Positions 1-10,186 of a stretch of DNA of 64,000 bases are shown here, one piece after another (positions within the stretch are counted from its first letter, which is position 1; every line of letters begins with the position of its first letter). Origin of the DNA: Aquabacterium lacunae (GTDB taxonomy: Bacteria; Pseudomonadota; Gammaproteobacteria; Burkholderiales; Burkholderiaceae_C); NCBI RefSeq assembly GCF_004310865.1, contig NZ_SIXI01000004.1:310001-374000 (forward strand), in the 5' to 3' direction. The notes below the pieces were generated by a model. That model was not told where the DNA came from. It worked only from the letters and a program-made list of their open reading frames with translations, and ran no database searches. The translations under genes and the position numbers were made by a program.

Positions 1-1
1 C

Positions 2-430
2 ATCGAGCCCGAGGTGGGCCAGCTGGCCGACGCCTACCTGTACACGGTCGACGACCTCAGCGCCGTGGTGCAGACCGCCGGCACCAAACGCCAGGCCGCC
101 GTGGCCCAGGCCGAAGCCATCATCGAAACCGGCGTGCAGGGTTTCGTGCACTGGCTGGACCAGCGCGCCACCGTGCCGCTCATTCAAGCCCTGCAGTCGC
201 AAGCCGACGTGTGGCGCGCCACCGAACTGGCCCGCGCCCGCAAGATGCTGGCCAAGGGCGACGATGTCGAAGCCGTGCTGGAAGCCCTGTCGCGGGGCCT
301 GACCCAGAAGATGCTGCACGGCGCGCTGGCCGAACTGCACAGCGCCGACCCGCACCACCGCCCGCAAGTGGCCGAGACCGTGTCGCGCCTGTTCCTGCGG
401 GGTGAAGTCACCCCGGAGCGCCGCTCGTGA
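2..430 (+). CDS. hemA: Glutamyl-tRNA reductase, C-terminal part (cut by window start)
   Basis: Only the last 142 or so residues are in the window; the frame is open from base 2 and ends in TGA. HemA reduces glutamate on glutamyl-tRNA to glutamate-1-semialdehyde, the first committed step of C5-pathway heme synthesis. The visible part is the C-terminal helical dimerisation domain, recognisable by the YTVDDL segment followed by long Ala/Arg/Glu-rich helices and a terminal ETVSRLFL segment. The next gene, prfA, starts on a GTG that overlaps this stop by four bases (GTGA), so the two are translationally coupled. A hemA-prfA-prmC string is the usual arrangement in beta- and gamma-proteobacteria, which supports the call. 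Confidence 0.9.
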   Translation: MEPEVGQLADAYLYTVDDLSAVVQTAGTKRQAAVAQAEAIIETGVQGFVHWLDQRATVPLIQALQSQADVWRATELARARKMLAKGDDVEAVLEALSRGLTQKMLHGALAELHSADPHHRPQVAETVSRLFLRGEVTPERRS

Positions 431-1551
431 GCGGGGGCCTGGCCCCTTCGCTCGCTGCTTCGCTGGACCGCCTCTCCCACCGACTCGCCGAGCTGGACGC
501 CACACTGGCCGACGGCAGTGCCGCGTCCGACCCGAAACGCTACCGGGCCCTGTCGCAGGAGCATGCCGAGGTGGCGCGCGTGGTGGCCATGGCCCGCGAG
601 CACGCCCAGCGGCAAGACGACCTGCACACCGCCCGCCAGATGCTGGACGACGCCAGCGGCGACGCCGAGCTCAAGGCCATGGCGCAGGAAGAAATCACCC
701 AGGCCCAGGCCGACATCGCGCGCCTGGAGGCCGAGCTGCAGACCCAGCTGCTGCCCAAGGACCCCGACGACGCGCGCAACGCCTTCCTCGAAATCCGGGC
801 GGGCACCGGCGGCGACGAATCGGCCCTGTTCGCGGGCGATCTGGCCCGCATGTACACCCGCCACGCCGAACGCCAGGGCTGGAGCGTCGAGATCATGTCG
901 GCCAGCGAGAGCGACCTGGGCGGCTACAAAGAAGTGGTGTTGCGCCTGGAAGGCCATGGCGTGTACGGCCACATGAAGTTCGAATCGGGCGGCCACCGCG
1001 TGCAGCGCGTGCCGGCCACCGAAACGCAAGGTCGCATCCACACCAGCGCCTGCACCGTGGCCGTGCTGCCCGAGCCCGATGAAGCCGAAGAGGTGCAGCT
1101 GAATCCGGCCGACCTGCGCATCGACACCTACCGCGCCAGCGGCGCAGGCGGCCAGCACATCAACAAGACCGATTCGGCCGTGCGCGTGACCCACCTGCCC
1201 ACCGGCCTGGTGGCCGAGTGCCAGGACGACCGCAGCCAGCACCGCAACAAGGCCAAGGCCCTGGCCGTGCTGGCCGCCCGCCTGCGCGACAAAGAACGCA
1301 GCGAACGCCAGGCCCGCGAGGCCGCCACCCGCAAGGGCCTGATCGGCTCGGGCGACCGCTCCGACCGCATCCGCACCTACAACTTCCCGCAGGGCCGGCT
1401 GACCGACCACCGCATCAACCTCACGCTGTACAAGCTCACCACCATCATGGAAGGCGACCTGGGCGACGTGACTGCTGCCCTGCTGGCCGCCCAGGCCGCC
1501 GAACAGCTGGCCGAGCTGGAAGCGGCCAGCGGCTTTGGCCCGACGGCCTGA
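427..1551 (+). CDS. prfA: Peptide chain release factor 1
   Basis: RF1 recognises UAA and UAG stop codons and triggers peptide release at the ribosome. The 374-residue product has the family's N-terminal helical domain, a PAT tripeptide at about residues 196-198 (the PxT stop-codon reader) and the catalytic GGQ at 241-243 in the context SGAGGQHIN. The GTG start at 427 overlaps the hemA stop. The protein is about 14 residues longer at the N-terminus than typical RF1, so initiation slightly downstream is possible, though no better start is obvious. Its GGQ glutamine is the substrate of PrmC, encoded immediately downstream. Confidence 0.97.
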   Translation: MSGGLAPSLAASLDRLSHRLAELDATLADGSAASDPKRYRALSQEHAEVARVVAMAREHAQRQDDLHTARQMLDDASGDAELKAMAQEEITQAQADIARLEAELQTQLLPKDPDDARNAFLEIRAGTGGDESALFAGDLARMYTRHAERQGWSVEIMSASESDLGGYKEVVLRLEGHGVYGHMKFESGGHRVQRVPATETQGRIHTSACTVAVLPEPDEAEEVQLNPADLRIDTYRASGAGGQHINKTDSAVRVTHLPTGLVAECQDDRSQHRNKAKALAVLAARLRDKERSERQAREAATRKGLIGSGDRSDRIRTYNFPQGRLTDHRINLTLYKLTTIMEGDLGDVTAALLAAQAAEQLAELEAASGFGPTA

Positions 1552-1561
1552 ACGGACCCGC

Positions 1562-2422
1562 ATGAGCGCCCCCGACACCGTGGCCCAGGCCCTGAACCAC
1601 GCCCGCCGCCTGGGCGTGGACCGCCTGGACGCCCAGTTGCTGCTCGGCCACCTGCTGGGCGGGCGCAGCCGCACCTGGCTGATGGCGCACGACACCGACG
1701 CCCTGCCACCGGGCTGCTTCGAGGCCTTCGACGCGCTGCTGCAGCGCCGCTTGGCCCACGAGCCGGTGGCCTACCTGCTGGGCCACAAAGAGTTCTTCGG
1801 CCTGCCACTGCAGGTGGGCCCGGGCGTGCTGGTGCCCCGCCCCGACACCGAAGTGCTGGTGGAATGGGCCCTGGACTGCCTGCCTGATGCACGCAAAGGG
1901 CATGAAGACCACGCTGAACCGCCACGCCGCGTGCTCGATCTGGGCACCGGCAGCGGCGCCATCGCCCTGGCCATCCAGTCGCAACGCCCGCAGGCGCAGG
2001 TCACGGCCGTGGACGCCAGCGATGTCGCCCTGGCCGTGGCCCGGGCCAACGCCCAGGCGCTGCAGCTGCCCGTGCGTTGCCTGCTGGGCTCGTGGTTCGA
2101 GCCCGTCGCCGGTGAAGTGTTCGACGTGATCGTGAGCAACCCGCCCTACATCGCCGAGGGTGACCCGCACCTGGCCGCCCTGGTGCATGAGCCGATCAGC
2201 GCCCTGACCGCTGGCCCCGACGGCCTGTCCGACCTGCGGCACCTGGTGGCCCAGGCCCACCAGCACCTCGCCCCCGGTGGCTGGCTGCTGTTGGAACACG
2301 GCCACGACCAGCACGCCCCCGTGAAAGCCCTGCTGGAGGCCACCGGCTTCCAGCAAGTGAGTGGTCGCTTCGACCTGGGCGGGCATGTGCGCTGCACCGG
2401 CGGGCAAACCCGCCCGGACTGA
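1562..2422 (+). CDS. prmC: Release factor glutamine methyltransferase
   Basis: PrmC (HemK) N5-methylates the glutamine of the GGQ motif in release factors, using S-adenosylmethionine. The 286-residue protein has the N-terminal helical substrate-binding domain, a SAM-binding DLGTGSG at about 126-132 and the glutamine-binding NPPY at 193-196. The ATG at 1562 lies 10 bases after the prfA stop. An in-frame GTG at 1535 would lie inside prfA and lacks support. Adjacency to prfA, its substrate gene, strengthens the assignment. Confidence 0.96.
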   Translation: MSAPDTVAQALNHARRLGVDRLDAQLLLGHLLGGRSRTWLMAHDTDALPPGCFEAFDALLQRRLAHEPVAYLLGHKEFFGLPLQVGPGVLVPRPDTEVLVEWALDCLPDARKGHEDHAEPPRRVLDLGTGSGAIALAIQSQRPQAQVTAVDASDVALAVARANAQALQLPVRCLLGSWFEPVAGEVFDVIVSNPPYIAEGDPHLAALVHEPISALTAGPDGLSDLRHLVAQAHQHLAPGGWLLLEHGHDQHAPVKALLEATGFQQVSGRFDLGGHVRCTGGQTRPD

Positions 2423-2571
2423 CCCGGACCGCCCCCTGGGCGAGGGGGCCCCATCCGTGAAAAAGCCGATACGAGTGCTCACATCTCTGCTGGTGTGGGC
2501 AACACATTCGGCCTACGATGAAACGCAAGGGATGCCGAAAAGCAGGCATGCCCGACGTTCAGGAGCCCATC

Positions 2572-3201
2572 ATGCGCGCGCTTCACTCCCCCACCGGTTC
2601 ACCTCGCCGCCGCCGTGCCGCCGCCCTGGCGCTGGCGCTCACACTGGCAGGCACTGCGGCACAGGCCGAACTCAGACCCACCGAGTTCAACCTGTGGCCC
2701 CACTGGGAAGGGCGCATGGGCCTGGTGGTGGCAGAAACCGGTGCCCCGCTGGGCAACCCGTTCGCCTTGACCGGCAACCCCGGCGCCAGTTCCACCAGCG
2801 GCCTGCGCCTCCAAAGTGCTCACCTGCTGGGTGACTACGCCTGGGGCTCGGGTTTCCGTGCCACGGTCGGGCTGGTGCGCGGCAACACGGCCGTGCCGTT
2901 TCAAGAGCCCTCGGCCGACGGTGGCCTGAGCCTGGGTGCCCAGGTGCTCGACCCCGAGCGCGCCGCCAACGAACACCAGACCGTGCCGTACGTGGGTGCC
3001 GGGTACTCGGCTCGCCTGAACGGCCAGCCCTCCGGCGCCGGCACCTGGCGCTTCAATGCCGACCTGGGCATCATTTCCCTGAATTCGCAGAACATCGGGC
3101 GCATCAGCCGGGTCTTCCAGGGCGAAGCCGGGGTGGACGACCTGGTGCGCGAAATGCGCCTGCGCCCGGTGATCAAGTTCACCGTGAAGTACTCGTTTTA
3201 G
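2572..3201 (+). CDS. Secreted, probable outer-membrane beta-barrel protein of unknown function
   Basis: The 209-residue product has a strong signal peptide: a basic RRRR stretch, an Ala/Leu-rich core and a likely cleavage after AQA near residue 33. The mature part is rich in Gly, Ser and alternating hydrophobic residues and ends in KFTVKYSF, with the terminal phenylalanine typical of outer-membrane barrels. The start was chosen at the ATG at 2572 because AGGAG at 2561-2565 is well spaced from it. An upstream in-frame ATG at 2518 has no ribosome-binding site and adds a polar leader. I do not recognise the family. It stands alone between prmC and grxD. Confidence 0.7.
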   Translation: MRALHSPTGSPRRRRAAALALALTLAGTAAQAELRPTEFNLWPHWEGRMGLVVAETGAPLGNPFALTGNPGASSTSGLRLQSAHLLGDYAWGSGFRATVGLVRGNTAVPFQEPSADGGLSLGAQVLDPERAANEHQTVPYVGAGYSARLNGQPSGAGTWRFNADLGIISLNSQNIGRISRVFQGEAGVDDLVREMRLRPVIKFTVKYSF

Positions 3202-3330
3202 GCACAATCGCGGGTTTTGTCCCTGTGCACACCGGGGCATGACAGGCCTGATATAAACGGCCGGTCGGTGCATCGACGCGCCCTTGCCGTCGGTGCCCAG
3301 CCCCCGCACACCAGCCTTTACGAGACACCC

Positions 3331-3642
3331 ATGAGCGACGTTCAGCAACGCATCGACACCCTGGTCAAGGGCCACAAAGTGGTCCTGTTCATGAAGGGCA
3401 CCGCCCAGTTCCCGCAATGCGGCTTTTCGGGCCGCGCCATCCAGATCCTCAAGGCCTGCGGCGTGTCCGATCTGGTCACCGTGAACGTGCTGGAAGACGA
3501 AGGCATCCGCCAGGGCATCAAGGAATACGCCAACTGGCCCACCATCCCGCAGCTGTACGTGAACGGCGAATTCGTCGGCGGCTCGGACATCATGATGGAG
3601 ATGTACCAGTCGGGCGAGCTGCAGCAAGAGCTGGCCAAGTGA
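3331..3642 (+). CDS. grxD: Monothiol glutaredoxin Grx4-type
   Basis: The 103-residue CGFS-type monothiol glutaredoxin carries the active-site CGFS at residues 30-33, preceded by KGTAQFPQ. It also has the WPTIPQLYVNGEFVGG block that contacts glutathione. Such proteins bind and deliver [2Fe-2S] clusters with glutathione as co-ligand. The ATG at 3331 gives the standard family length; the reading frame is open further upstream but without homology. The stop overlaps the ubiX start (TGATG), indicating translational coupling. Confidence 0.94.
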   Translation: MSDVQQRIDTLVKGHKVVLFMKGTAQFPQCGFSGRAIQILKACGVSDLVTVNVLEDEGIRQGIKEYANWPTIPQLYVNGEFVGGSDIMMEMYQSGELQQELAK

Positions 3643-4208
3643 TGCGTCAGCGCCGCCTGATCGTCGGGATCACCGGCGCCAGCGGCGCGGTCTACGGGGT
3701 GCGCCTGCTCGAGCGCGCACGCGCCCTGGGGGTGAACACCCACCTCGTGGCCACCTCGGCCGGGCTGTTGAACGCGCACCACGAACTGGGCCTGGACCGC
3801 CAGGCCCTGAACGCCCTGGCCACCGAGGCCCACTCACCGGGTGACGTGGGCGCCTGCATCGCCAGTGGCAGCTTCGCCACCGACGCCATGGTGATCGCGC
3901 CCTGCTCCATGAAAACGCTGGCCGCCGTGGCCCACGGCCTGGGCGACAACCTGCTCACCCGGGCAGCCGACGTGACCCTGAAAGAGCGCCGCCGCCTGGT
4001 GCTGATGGTGCGCGAAACGCCCTTCAACCTGGCCCACCTGCGCAACATGACCGCCGTGACCGAGATGGGCGGCATCGTGTTCCCGCCGCTGCCGGCTTTC
4101 TATCACCGGCCGCAAAGCATCGACGAACTCGTGAACGAGACGGTCGAGCGCGTGCTGCAACTGGTGGGCATCGACGAGGCTGCGCCTCAAAGCTGGCAAG
4201 GGCTGTGA
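3642..4208 (+). CDS. ubiX: Flavin prenyltransferase UbiX
   Basis: UbiX attaches dimethylallyl to FMN to make prenylated FMN, the cofactor of the UbiD decarboxylase in ubiquinone synthesis. The 188-residue product has the N-terminal flavin-binding GITGASGAVYG, the central IAPCSMKTLAAVAHG segment and the LVLMVRETPFN motif typical of UbiX/Pad1. The start at 3642 overlaps the grxD stop by one base. The 3' end overlaps the convergent amidase gene by 22 bases. Confidence 0.95.
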   Translation: MRQRRLIVGITGASGAVYGVRLLERARALGVNTHLVATSAGLLNAHHELGLDRQALNALATEAHSPGDVGACIASGSFATDAMVIAPCSMKTLAAVAHGLGDNLLTRAADVTLKERRRLVLMVRETPFNLAHLRNMTAVTEMGGIVFPPLPAFYHRPQSIDELVNETVERVLQLVGIDEAAPQSWQGL

Positions 4209-5692
4209 GCCATGGGGGCACCCCAGGGCCCCGCGCGCTCCAGATCAGCCGCCAAACCGAACAGTTCTGCCTCGCGCCCCTCACCGGCCATGCACTGAAC
4301 ACCGACCGGCAAACCTTGGGCACTGGTGTGCACGGGCACACTCATGGCGGGCAGCCCCAGCCAATTGGCCAGCGGGGTGCAGGGCACATGACACCAAAGG
4401 GAGTGCCGACGAGCCTTCACCGAAGGCAGGCTCAGCAAACGCTCAGCGCCTATCCAAGGCAACAACCATCGGGCCACATGCACCTGCCAGTCAGGCGCCG
4501 AGAAGGCTCCCAGGGGCAGACCTGTGCGTCCGGTCACTGGCGTCAACCACACATCGAAGCGCTCGTTGAACCGACGCCAGGCCTTCTCATGGCGATGCCA
4601 GTCGTGCACGGCCTCGGCAGCGCGGCGGGCCGGGATGGCGGCACCCAGGGCAGCCGCCAGCCGGGTGTCAGGCTCCAGAGACCGCACGCGTTTGGCACCT
4701 TGCGCCACGAGCTCCGACACGCCCTCGCGGGCAATGAGGCACATCAGCTGTTCGACCTGTGCCTGCCAATCGGGCCAAGCCAGCGCCGGGCCTGCCTCTT
4801 CCACTAAGTGGCCCATGTCTTGCAAGCGTCTGGCGGTGGCACGCACGGCTTCTGCGCAGTCGGCATCGGCCACCTGCCCGGGGCCAAACGCGAGCGAAAA
4901 AGCAATGCGCAAGGGTTTCGCACCCCTCTGTGCGGCCGTCAGACAGCTCGGGGCATCCGCATCTCGTGCCTGCCGCATCCGCACGGCATCGAGCATGGCC
5001 GCACTGTCACGCACCGAACGGGTCAGCACATGGTGCACCGCAGCGCCGCGCCATACCTCCTCAGCTTCGTGCGACCAGGACACCCGCCCTCGGCCGGGCT
5101 TGAAGCCGAACACCCCACATGCTGCGGCAGGTATCCGGATCGAACCTCCCACATCATTGCCCCCGGCCATCGGCACCATGCCAGAGGCCACCGCGGCAGC
5201 GGCCCCACCCGATGACCCGCCCGCTGACAGGCCACGGCGCCAGGGGTTGTGCACCGCACCCCAATGCCGAGACTCGGTCTGAGGTTTGAGACCCAGCTCG
5301 CAGGCATTGCTCAGCCCCAATGGCAGCAGCCCGGCAGCCATCCATCGCTGCGTGATCACAGAAGAGTCCTTGGCCACTCTGCCGCGCCAGGCTGCGCTGC
5401 CCAGGCAGTGCAGTTCACCAGCCAGTTGCTGATGCATGTCTTTGAGCAGGAACGGCACCCCCGCGAAAGGTGGCCTGCCGTCCAGGGTCATGCCGGTGGG
5501 TGAGAACTGCCGGGCCCAGTGCATGGCACGCTCGCGCCACTGCGCCACGACGGCATTGAGCCTGGGGTTGTGCGCGTCGATCTGAGCGAAAGCCGCCGCC
5601 ATGAGTTCAGCGGCAGAGAAGTCACCCTGGCGCAGGCTCTGGGCCATGGCGGTGGCGTCCATGGCAGCATAGGTATCGGCTGGAAGGGTCAT
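4187..5692 (-). CDS. Amidase-signature family amidase
   Basis: This 501-residue enzyme belongs to the Ser-cisSer-Lys amidase-signature family, which hydrolyses C-N amide bonds. The catalytic lysine is K84 (FLLKDM). The glycine/serine signature runs from about 156 to 190, with Ser160/161 in GGSSGG and Ser184 in GGSIRIPA. The substrate cannot be deduced. It is not GatA in context, since gatB and gatC are absent. The gene converges on ubiX with a 22-base overlap and is divergent from an AraC-type regulator about 50 bases from its start, so that regulator may control it (inference). Confidence 0.9.
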   Translation of the reverse strand: MTLPADTYAAMDATAMAQSLRQGDFSAAELMAAAFAQIDAHNPRLNAVVAQWRERAMHWARQFSPTGMTLDGRPPFAGVPFLLKDMHQQLAGELHCLGSAAWRGRVAKDSSVITQRWMAAGLLPLGLSNACELGLKPQTESRHWGAVHNPWRRGLSAGGSSGGAAAAVASGMVPMAGGNDVGGSIRIPAAACGVFGFKPGRGRVSWSHEAEEVWRGAAVHHVLTRSVRDSAAMLDAVRMRQARDADAPSCLTAAQRGAKPLRIAFSLAFGPGQVADADCAEAVRATARRLQDMGHLVEEAGPALAWPDWQAQVEQLMCLIAREGVSELVAQGAKRVRSLEPDTRLAAALGAAIPARRAAEAVHDWHRHEKAWRRFNERFDVWLTPVTGRTGLPLGAFSAPDWQVHVARWLLPWIGAERLLSLPSVKARRHSLWCHVPCTPLANWLGLPAMSVPVHTSAQGLPVGVQCMAGEGREAELFGLAADLERAGPWGAPMAHSPCQL

Positions 5693-5745
5693 CGGGTGAA
5701 GCAGAATGGAACAGCCGCCACCTTAGTCACCGTGAGCATTCAAGC

Positions 5746-6930
5746 GTGAGCCTGAACAGCCCACAGTTGTTGTCCAATCAGCCCATGTCCACCCCGTCGC
5801 ACCAGACACCGCTGGATCACTTGCGCGTGCCCGCCACCCACGCCTGGCAGTTGCGGCAATGGCTGATCGACCAAGGTCACGCAGAGTCTGCGTGGCTGAA
5901 GCTGGCGCAACTTGACCGCAGCGTTCTCGGTGATGGGCTCGGTCATCTCACGGTGGCGCAATGTCAGCGCTTGCTTCAGGCCGCCCGTCAACTCTCTCAA
6001 GACCCCGCACTGGGCTACAGGCTGGGCCTGAGCACTCCCCTGACCGCCCACGGTCCATTGGCCCTGGGGCTGTTGAGCAGCCGAGATGGCATGCAGGCCT
6101 TGTCGCTGCTGATGCAGTTCGTCGAGCAACAAAACCCGACAGTCACCCTGAGCCTGGAGATGCAATCGCCGGGCTTGCTGCGGCTGGTGCTGACTGACCG
6201 CATGCCCGAGACGCCCATCCGCCCCGTGCAGCTGCAATGGGTGATGCTGGCCATGTGCCTGGGTGGCCTGGAGGTGCTGGGTCGCACACAATCGGCCCAA
6301 TGGTCAGGCTGTACGCTGCATTGGCCCTGGCCCGAACCGGCGTGGCATGCCGCATGGGCCACGCAGTTACCAGACAGCCACTTCGACGCCTCGTCACTGG
6401 CTTGCACCGTGCCCCTGGCCTGGCTTGAATCGACGCGCAGCGGCCACGCGCCGGCCACGGTGGCCTGGGCCAGGCAGCACCTTCAGAACCAGACGCCCCC
6501 CTCATCGGTCGTGGGGCGCAGCACACCAGGCTTGCTGACCACACAGGTCAGACAAGCGCTGCACGACGCTTTGCAGCAAGGGGAGAACCTGTCGCTTGAG
6601 GCCGTGGCCCACAAGTTGCACAGGTCAGCCACCAGCCTGAAGCGACACCTTCAGGCCGAGCACACCCGCTTTTCAGCCCTGCAGGCGCAGGTGCAATCTG
6701 AACAGGCCAAGGCTTTGTTGGCGCAAGGCGGGCCAGGGATCGGTGACATCGCCATGCGCTTGGGCTTTGAGAACACCGCCAACTTCACGCGGGCTTTCAA
6801 ACGGTGGACAGGGTTGCCGCCCAGCGAATGGTTGCAGCAGCAGCCGGTCAGCGATTCAACGCCCCACCCTCGGCCTGCGCCAGCTGTGAGGTCTGCAGAT
6901 GCCGCTCCCAGCGGTTCCACGCCGCATTGA
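5746..6930 (+). CDS. AraC-family transcriptional regulator (OruR/ArgR-like layout)
   Basis: The product has an N-terminal ligand-sensing domain of the PF12625 type (roughly residues 30-220) and a C-terminal AraC double helix-turn-helix (about 265-365) with the GIGDIAMRLGFENTANFTRA signature. The GTG at 5746 gives 394 residues; an ATG at 5785 gives 381 and begins MSTPSHQTP. Neither has a clear ribosome-binding site, so the start is open. The last 28 or so residues are Pro/Ser-rich and lie antisense to the end of the transglycosylase gene (83-base overlap). It is divergent from the amidase gene, a usual arrangement for a local regulator. Confidence 0.88.
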   Translation: MSLNSPQLLSNQPMSTPSHQTPLDHLRVPATHAWQLRQWLIDQGHAESAWLKLAQLDRSVLGDGLGHLTVAQCQRLLQAARQLSQDPALGYRLGLSTPLTAHGPLALGLLSSRDGMQALSLLMQFVEQQNPTVTLSLEMQSPGLLRLVLTDRMPETPIRPVQLQWVMLAMCLGGLEVLGRTQSAQWSGCTLHWPWPEPAWHAAWATQLPDSHFDASSLACTVPLAWLESTRSGHAPATVAWARQHLQNQTPPSSVVGRSTPGLLTTQVRQALHDALQQGENLSLEAVAHKLHRSATSLKRHLQAEHTRFSALQAQVQSEQAKALLAQGGPGIGDIAMRLGFENTANFTRAFKRWTGLPPSEWLQQQPVSDSTPHPRPAPAVRSADAAPSGSTPH

Positions 6931-7558
6931 CCAGGTTGGGATATTCCGCCCGGCCACGGCTGCCGTTGTAGCGGCCCAGGGCCAGGAACATGTTGCCCTT
7001 CTCGATGTCGAGGTAGTGCCGCAGGATCACGCAGCCAAAGCGGATGTTGGTCTGTTTGTGGAACAGCACGCCGGCATCGCCGGTGCCGATCAGGCGGGCC
7101 CAGAAGGGCATCACCTGCATCAGGCCCCGCGCACCCGCCACCGAAATGGCATGCTGGCGAAAGCCGCTTTCCACTTCGATCAGGCCCAACACCAGGGTGG
7201 GCTCCAGCCGGGCGCGCTTGGCCTCGTACCAGATGGTCTGCAGCAGTTCGCGCCGCACCATCTCGTTGGGCTCGCGCTTGAGCAGGCGCTGCTCGGCCTT
7301 CAGCACCCACTGTTCATACTGCTGGCGCTGCGCTGCATCGGCGAACACGGGCACGGGAGGTGCCTTGTTGCCCACGGCGGCCGACAGCGCGGTGCGCACG
7401 GCATTGGCCAGCGGCTCTTCGGCCTGCGCGCCGGCCCAGGCCGAGGTGCCAGCCCCCAGACCACCACCCAGGCCGCACACCAGCGCCAGGGCCAGCCCCC
7501 AGGCCGGGGCGCCGTTCACGCGGTGAGTCGCAGAAGGGGCAGCCGGGTGTGCAGCCAT
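6848..7558 (-). CDS. Lytic transglycosylase, SLT domain
   Basis: This 236-residue exported enzyme should cleave the MurNAc-GlcNAc bond of peptidoglycan. A hydrophobic segment at about residues 17-43 is a signal peptide or membrane anchor. The SLT catalytic domain starts near residue 115, with catalytic Glu130 in LIEVESGF followed by GARGLMQVMP and the later RYNGS motif. It follows proS on the same strand with 11 bases between them, so the two are probably co-transcribed. The 3' end overlaps the convergent AraC gene. Confidence 0.93.
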   Translation of the reverse strand: MAAHPAAPSATHRVNGAPAWGLALALVCGLGGGLGAGTSAWAGAQAEEPLANAVRTALSAAVGNKAPPVPVFADAAQRQQYEQWVLKAEQRLLKREPNEMVRRELLQTIWYEAKRARLEPTLVLGLIEVESGFRQHAISVAGARGLMQVMPFWARLIGTGDAGVLFHKQTNIRFGCVILRHYLDIEKGNMFLALGRYNGSRGRAEYPNLVNAAWNRWERHLQTSQLAQAEGGALNR

Positions 7559-7569
7559 GGCGTCAGGCC

Positions 7570-9342
7570 TCAGGCCTTGGTGCTGGCCGAGAGGCGGCCC
7601 ATCACATGGTTGAACACGTCGGCCACGGCCACCTTGGCGGCTTCGGCATCTTGGCGGCCCTGCACTTCGGCCACGCCTTCTTTCAGGCCCTTGTCGCCGA
7701 ACACCACGCGGTGCGGCACGCCGATCAGCTCCCAGTCGGCGAACATGGCACCGGGGCGCTCGCCACGGTCATCCAGGATCACATCGACGCCCTGGGCCAG
7801 CAGCTGGCTGTGCAGTTCGTCGGCCGCGGCCTTGACAGCCTCGGAGCGGTCATAGCCCACCGGGCAGATCACCACGGTGAAGGGCGCGATGGCGTCGGGC
7901 CACACGATGCCGCGTTCGTCGTGCTTCTGCTCGATGGCCGCGCCCAGGATGCGGGTCACGCCGATGCCGTAGCAGCCCATCTCGAAGTGCTTGGGCTTGC
8001 CATCCACATCGAGGAAGGTGGCGTTCATGGCCTTGGAGTACTTGGTGCCCAGGTAGAACACGTGGCCCACTTCGATGCCGCGCTGGATGGCCAGCACACC
8101 CTTTCCGTCGGGCGAGGGGTCGCCTTCGACCACGTTGCGGATGTCGGCCACCAGATCGGGCTCGGGCAGGTCTCGGCCCCAGTTCACGCCGCGGATGTGG
8201 AAGCCTTCTTCGTTGGCGCCACACACCCAGTCGGCCATGTTCGCCACGGTGCGGTCGGCCACCACCTTGACCGGCTTTTGCAGACCGATGGGGCCCAGGT
8301 AGCCCGGCTTGGTGCCGAAATGCGCCACGATTTCGCTTTCGGTGGCGAAGCGGAAGCCGGCCTTCAAACCTGTGCCATCGGCCAGCTGGATCTTGCCGGC
8401 CTTGACTTCATTGAGGTCGTGGTCGCCACGCACCAGCAGCAGCCACACCGTGCTCTGGACGATCTCGCCCTGCTCGTTGGTCTCGTCGGTGGCCAGCACC
8501 AGCGACTTGACGGTCTGGCTCAGGGGCAGGCCCAGCAGCTCGGCCACATCGGCGCAGGTGCTCTTGCCGGGGGTGGCGACCTTCTCCATCGCTTGCGAAG
8601 CAGCGCCGCGCTGGGCGATCAAGGCCACGGCCTCGGCCAGCTCGATGTTGGCGGCGTAGTCGCTGGTGGGGCAGTACACGATGGCGTCTTCGCCCGTGTC
8701 GGCGATCACCTGGAACTCGTGCGAACGGTCACCCCCGATGGCGCCGGTGTCGGCGGCCACGGCGCGGAACTGCAGGCCCAGGCGCTCGAAGATGCGGGTG
8801 TAGGCGGCGTACATGCCGTCGTAGGTCTTGCCGGCCGATTCCACGTCACGGTCGAAGGAATAAGCGTCCTTCATGGTGAATTCGCGGCCCCGCATGATGC
8901 CGAAACGCGGGCGGCGCTCGTCGCGGAACTTGGTCTGGATCTGATAGAAGTTCTTGGGCAGCTGGCGGTAGCTGCGCAGCTCCTGGCGGGCGATGTCGGT
9001 GATCACTTCTTCGGCCGTGGGCTGGATCACGAAATCGCGGCCATGGCGGTCCTTGAAGCGCAGCATCTCTTCGCCCATCTTCTCGAAGCGGCCGGTTTCC
9101 ACCCACAGCTCGGCAGGCTGCACCACGGGCATGGTCAGCTCGACGCAGCCGGCGTTGTTCAGCTCTTCACGGATGATGTTCTCGACCTTGCGGATGGTGC
9201 GCAGGCCCATGGGCATGTAGTTGTACAGGCCGGCGCCCAGCTTCTTGATCAGGCCGGCGCGCATCATGAGCTTGTGGCTGACGATTTCAGCGTCGGCCGG
9301 GGCTTCCTTGAGGGTGGAGATGAAGAACTGGGAGGCTTTCAT
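7570..9342 (-). CDS. proS: Prolyl-tRNA synthetase
   Basis: This class II aminoacyl-tRNA synthetase of 590 residues charges tRNA-Pro. It begins MKASQFFIS, as bacterial ProS does, and has the motif 2 region ([22 protein letters not shown]) at the expected place. An inserted editing domain of about 180 residues between motifs 2 and 3 is followed by the anticodon-binding domain near the end. Upstream in-frame starts exist but lie outside the conserved N-terminus. It leads a small operon with the transglycosylase gene and is divergent from rppH. Confidence 0.97.
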   Translation of the reverse strand: MKASQFFISTLKEAPADAEIVSHKLMMRAGLIKKLGAGLYNYMPMGLRTIRKVENIIREELNNAGCVELTMPVVQPAELWVETGRFEKMGEEMLRFKDRHGRDFVIQPTAEEVITDIARQELRSYRQLPKNFYQIQTKFRDERRPRFGIMRGREFTMKDAYSFDRDVESAGKTYDGMYAAYTRIFERLGLQFRAVAADTGAIGGDRSHEFQVIADTGEDAIVYCPTSDYAANIELAEAVALIAQRGAASQAMEKVATPGKSTCADVAELLGLPLSQTVKSLVLATDETNEQGEIVQSTVWLLLVRGDHDLNEVKAGKIQLADGTGLKAGFRFATESEIVAHFGTKPGYLGPIGLQKPVKVVADRTVANMADWVCGANEEGFHIRGVNWGRDLPEPDLVADIRNVVEGDPSPDGKGVLAIQRGIEVGHVFYLGTKYSKAMNATFLDVDGKPKHFEMGCYGIGVTRILGAAIEQKHDERGIVWPDAIAPFTVVICPVGYDRSEAVKAAADELHSQLLAQGVDVILDDRGERPGAMFADWELIGVPHRVVFGDKGLKEGVAEVQGRQDAEAAKVAVADVFNHVMGRLSASTKA

Positions 9343-9571
9343 GGGTGCGAGCGATGGCCGGAAAGGACAAAGGCAGATTATCCCCCGGGCAGCCCACCTT
9401 GGCATGGGGCTTCCATGGCGAAACCCGGCCTGCCCATGATGGCAGCTCCCGGTGACACGGCATGCGCGGAAACCCCGAGGCTTCTTGCCCCTGTTGGGAG
9501 CGGGCACCCCCTAGCTTCGGGGGGCTCGCGGTGCAATAATCACACCAGTTCAAAAGATTCCGGAGTTGATC

Positions 9572-10186
9572 ATGCTCGACCGTGAAGGCTTCCGCCCCAA
9601 CGTCGGCATCATCCTGCTCAACCACCGCAACCAGGTGTTCTGGGGCAAACGCATCAGAACCCACTCCTGGCAGTTCCCGCAAGGCGGGATCAAGCACGGA
9701 GAGTCGCCCGAGCAGGCGATGTTCCGAGAGCTGCACGAAGAAGTGGGCTTGCGCCCCGAGCACGTGCGCATCGTTGCGCGCACGCGCGACTGGCTCCGCT
9801 ACGAAGTGCCGCAGCATTTCATTCGCCGCGATGCGCGTGGGCATTACCGCGGCCAGAAACAGATCTGGTTCCTGTTGCAGCTCACTGGCCGCGACTCCGA
9901 CATGAACCTGCGTGCCACCAGCCACCCCGAGTTTGACGCCTGGCGCTGGAACGAATACTGGGTGCCGCTGGATGCCGTGATCGAGTTCAAGCGTGGGGTG
10001 TATGAAACCGCGCTGAACGAGTTGTCGCGCTTTTTGCCGGCGCCCGGCAAGGGCCCCGGCACGGGCAACCGTTACCTGCGCAGCCACATGCGGGGCAACA
10101 AGGTGCCCCCAGAGCTCGACCCGGGTCAGGAAGAAGTGATCATCCGCGTGCTGGAAGAGCCCTGGCCCTCGCCCACCTCGGCCTGA
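9572..10186 (+). CDS. rppH: RNA pyrophosphohydrolase
   Basis: RppH removes pyrophosphate from 5'-triphosphorylated mRNA and so starts 5'-dependent decay. The 204-residue protein begins [15 protein letters not shown] and has a full Nudix box at about residues 38-60 ([12 protein letters not shown], then RELHEEVG). The ATG at 9572 is preceded by CGGAG at 9561-9565 with good spacing. The region beyond about residue 155 is an extra tail. Its last 61 bases overlap the convergent AraC-type gene. Divergence from proS is common in Burkholderiales. Confidence 0.95.
   Translation: MLDREGFRPNVGIILLNHRNQVFWGKRIRTHSWQFPQGGIKHGESPEQAMFRELHEEVGLRPEHVRIVARTRDWLRYEVPQHFIRRDARGHYRGQKQIWFLLQLTGRDSDMNLRATSHPEFDAWRWNEYWVPLDAVIEFKRGVYETALNELSRFLPAPGKGPGTGNRYLRSHMRGNKVPPELDPGQEEVIIRVLEEPWPSPTSA

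Noticed and set aside
7360..9585. Open frame of about 740 codons antisense to proS
   Set aside because: proS and the transglycosylase have clear motifs on the other strand; this frame has only repetitive composition.
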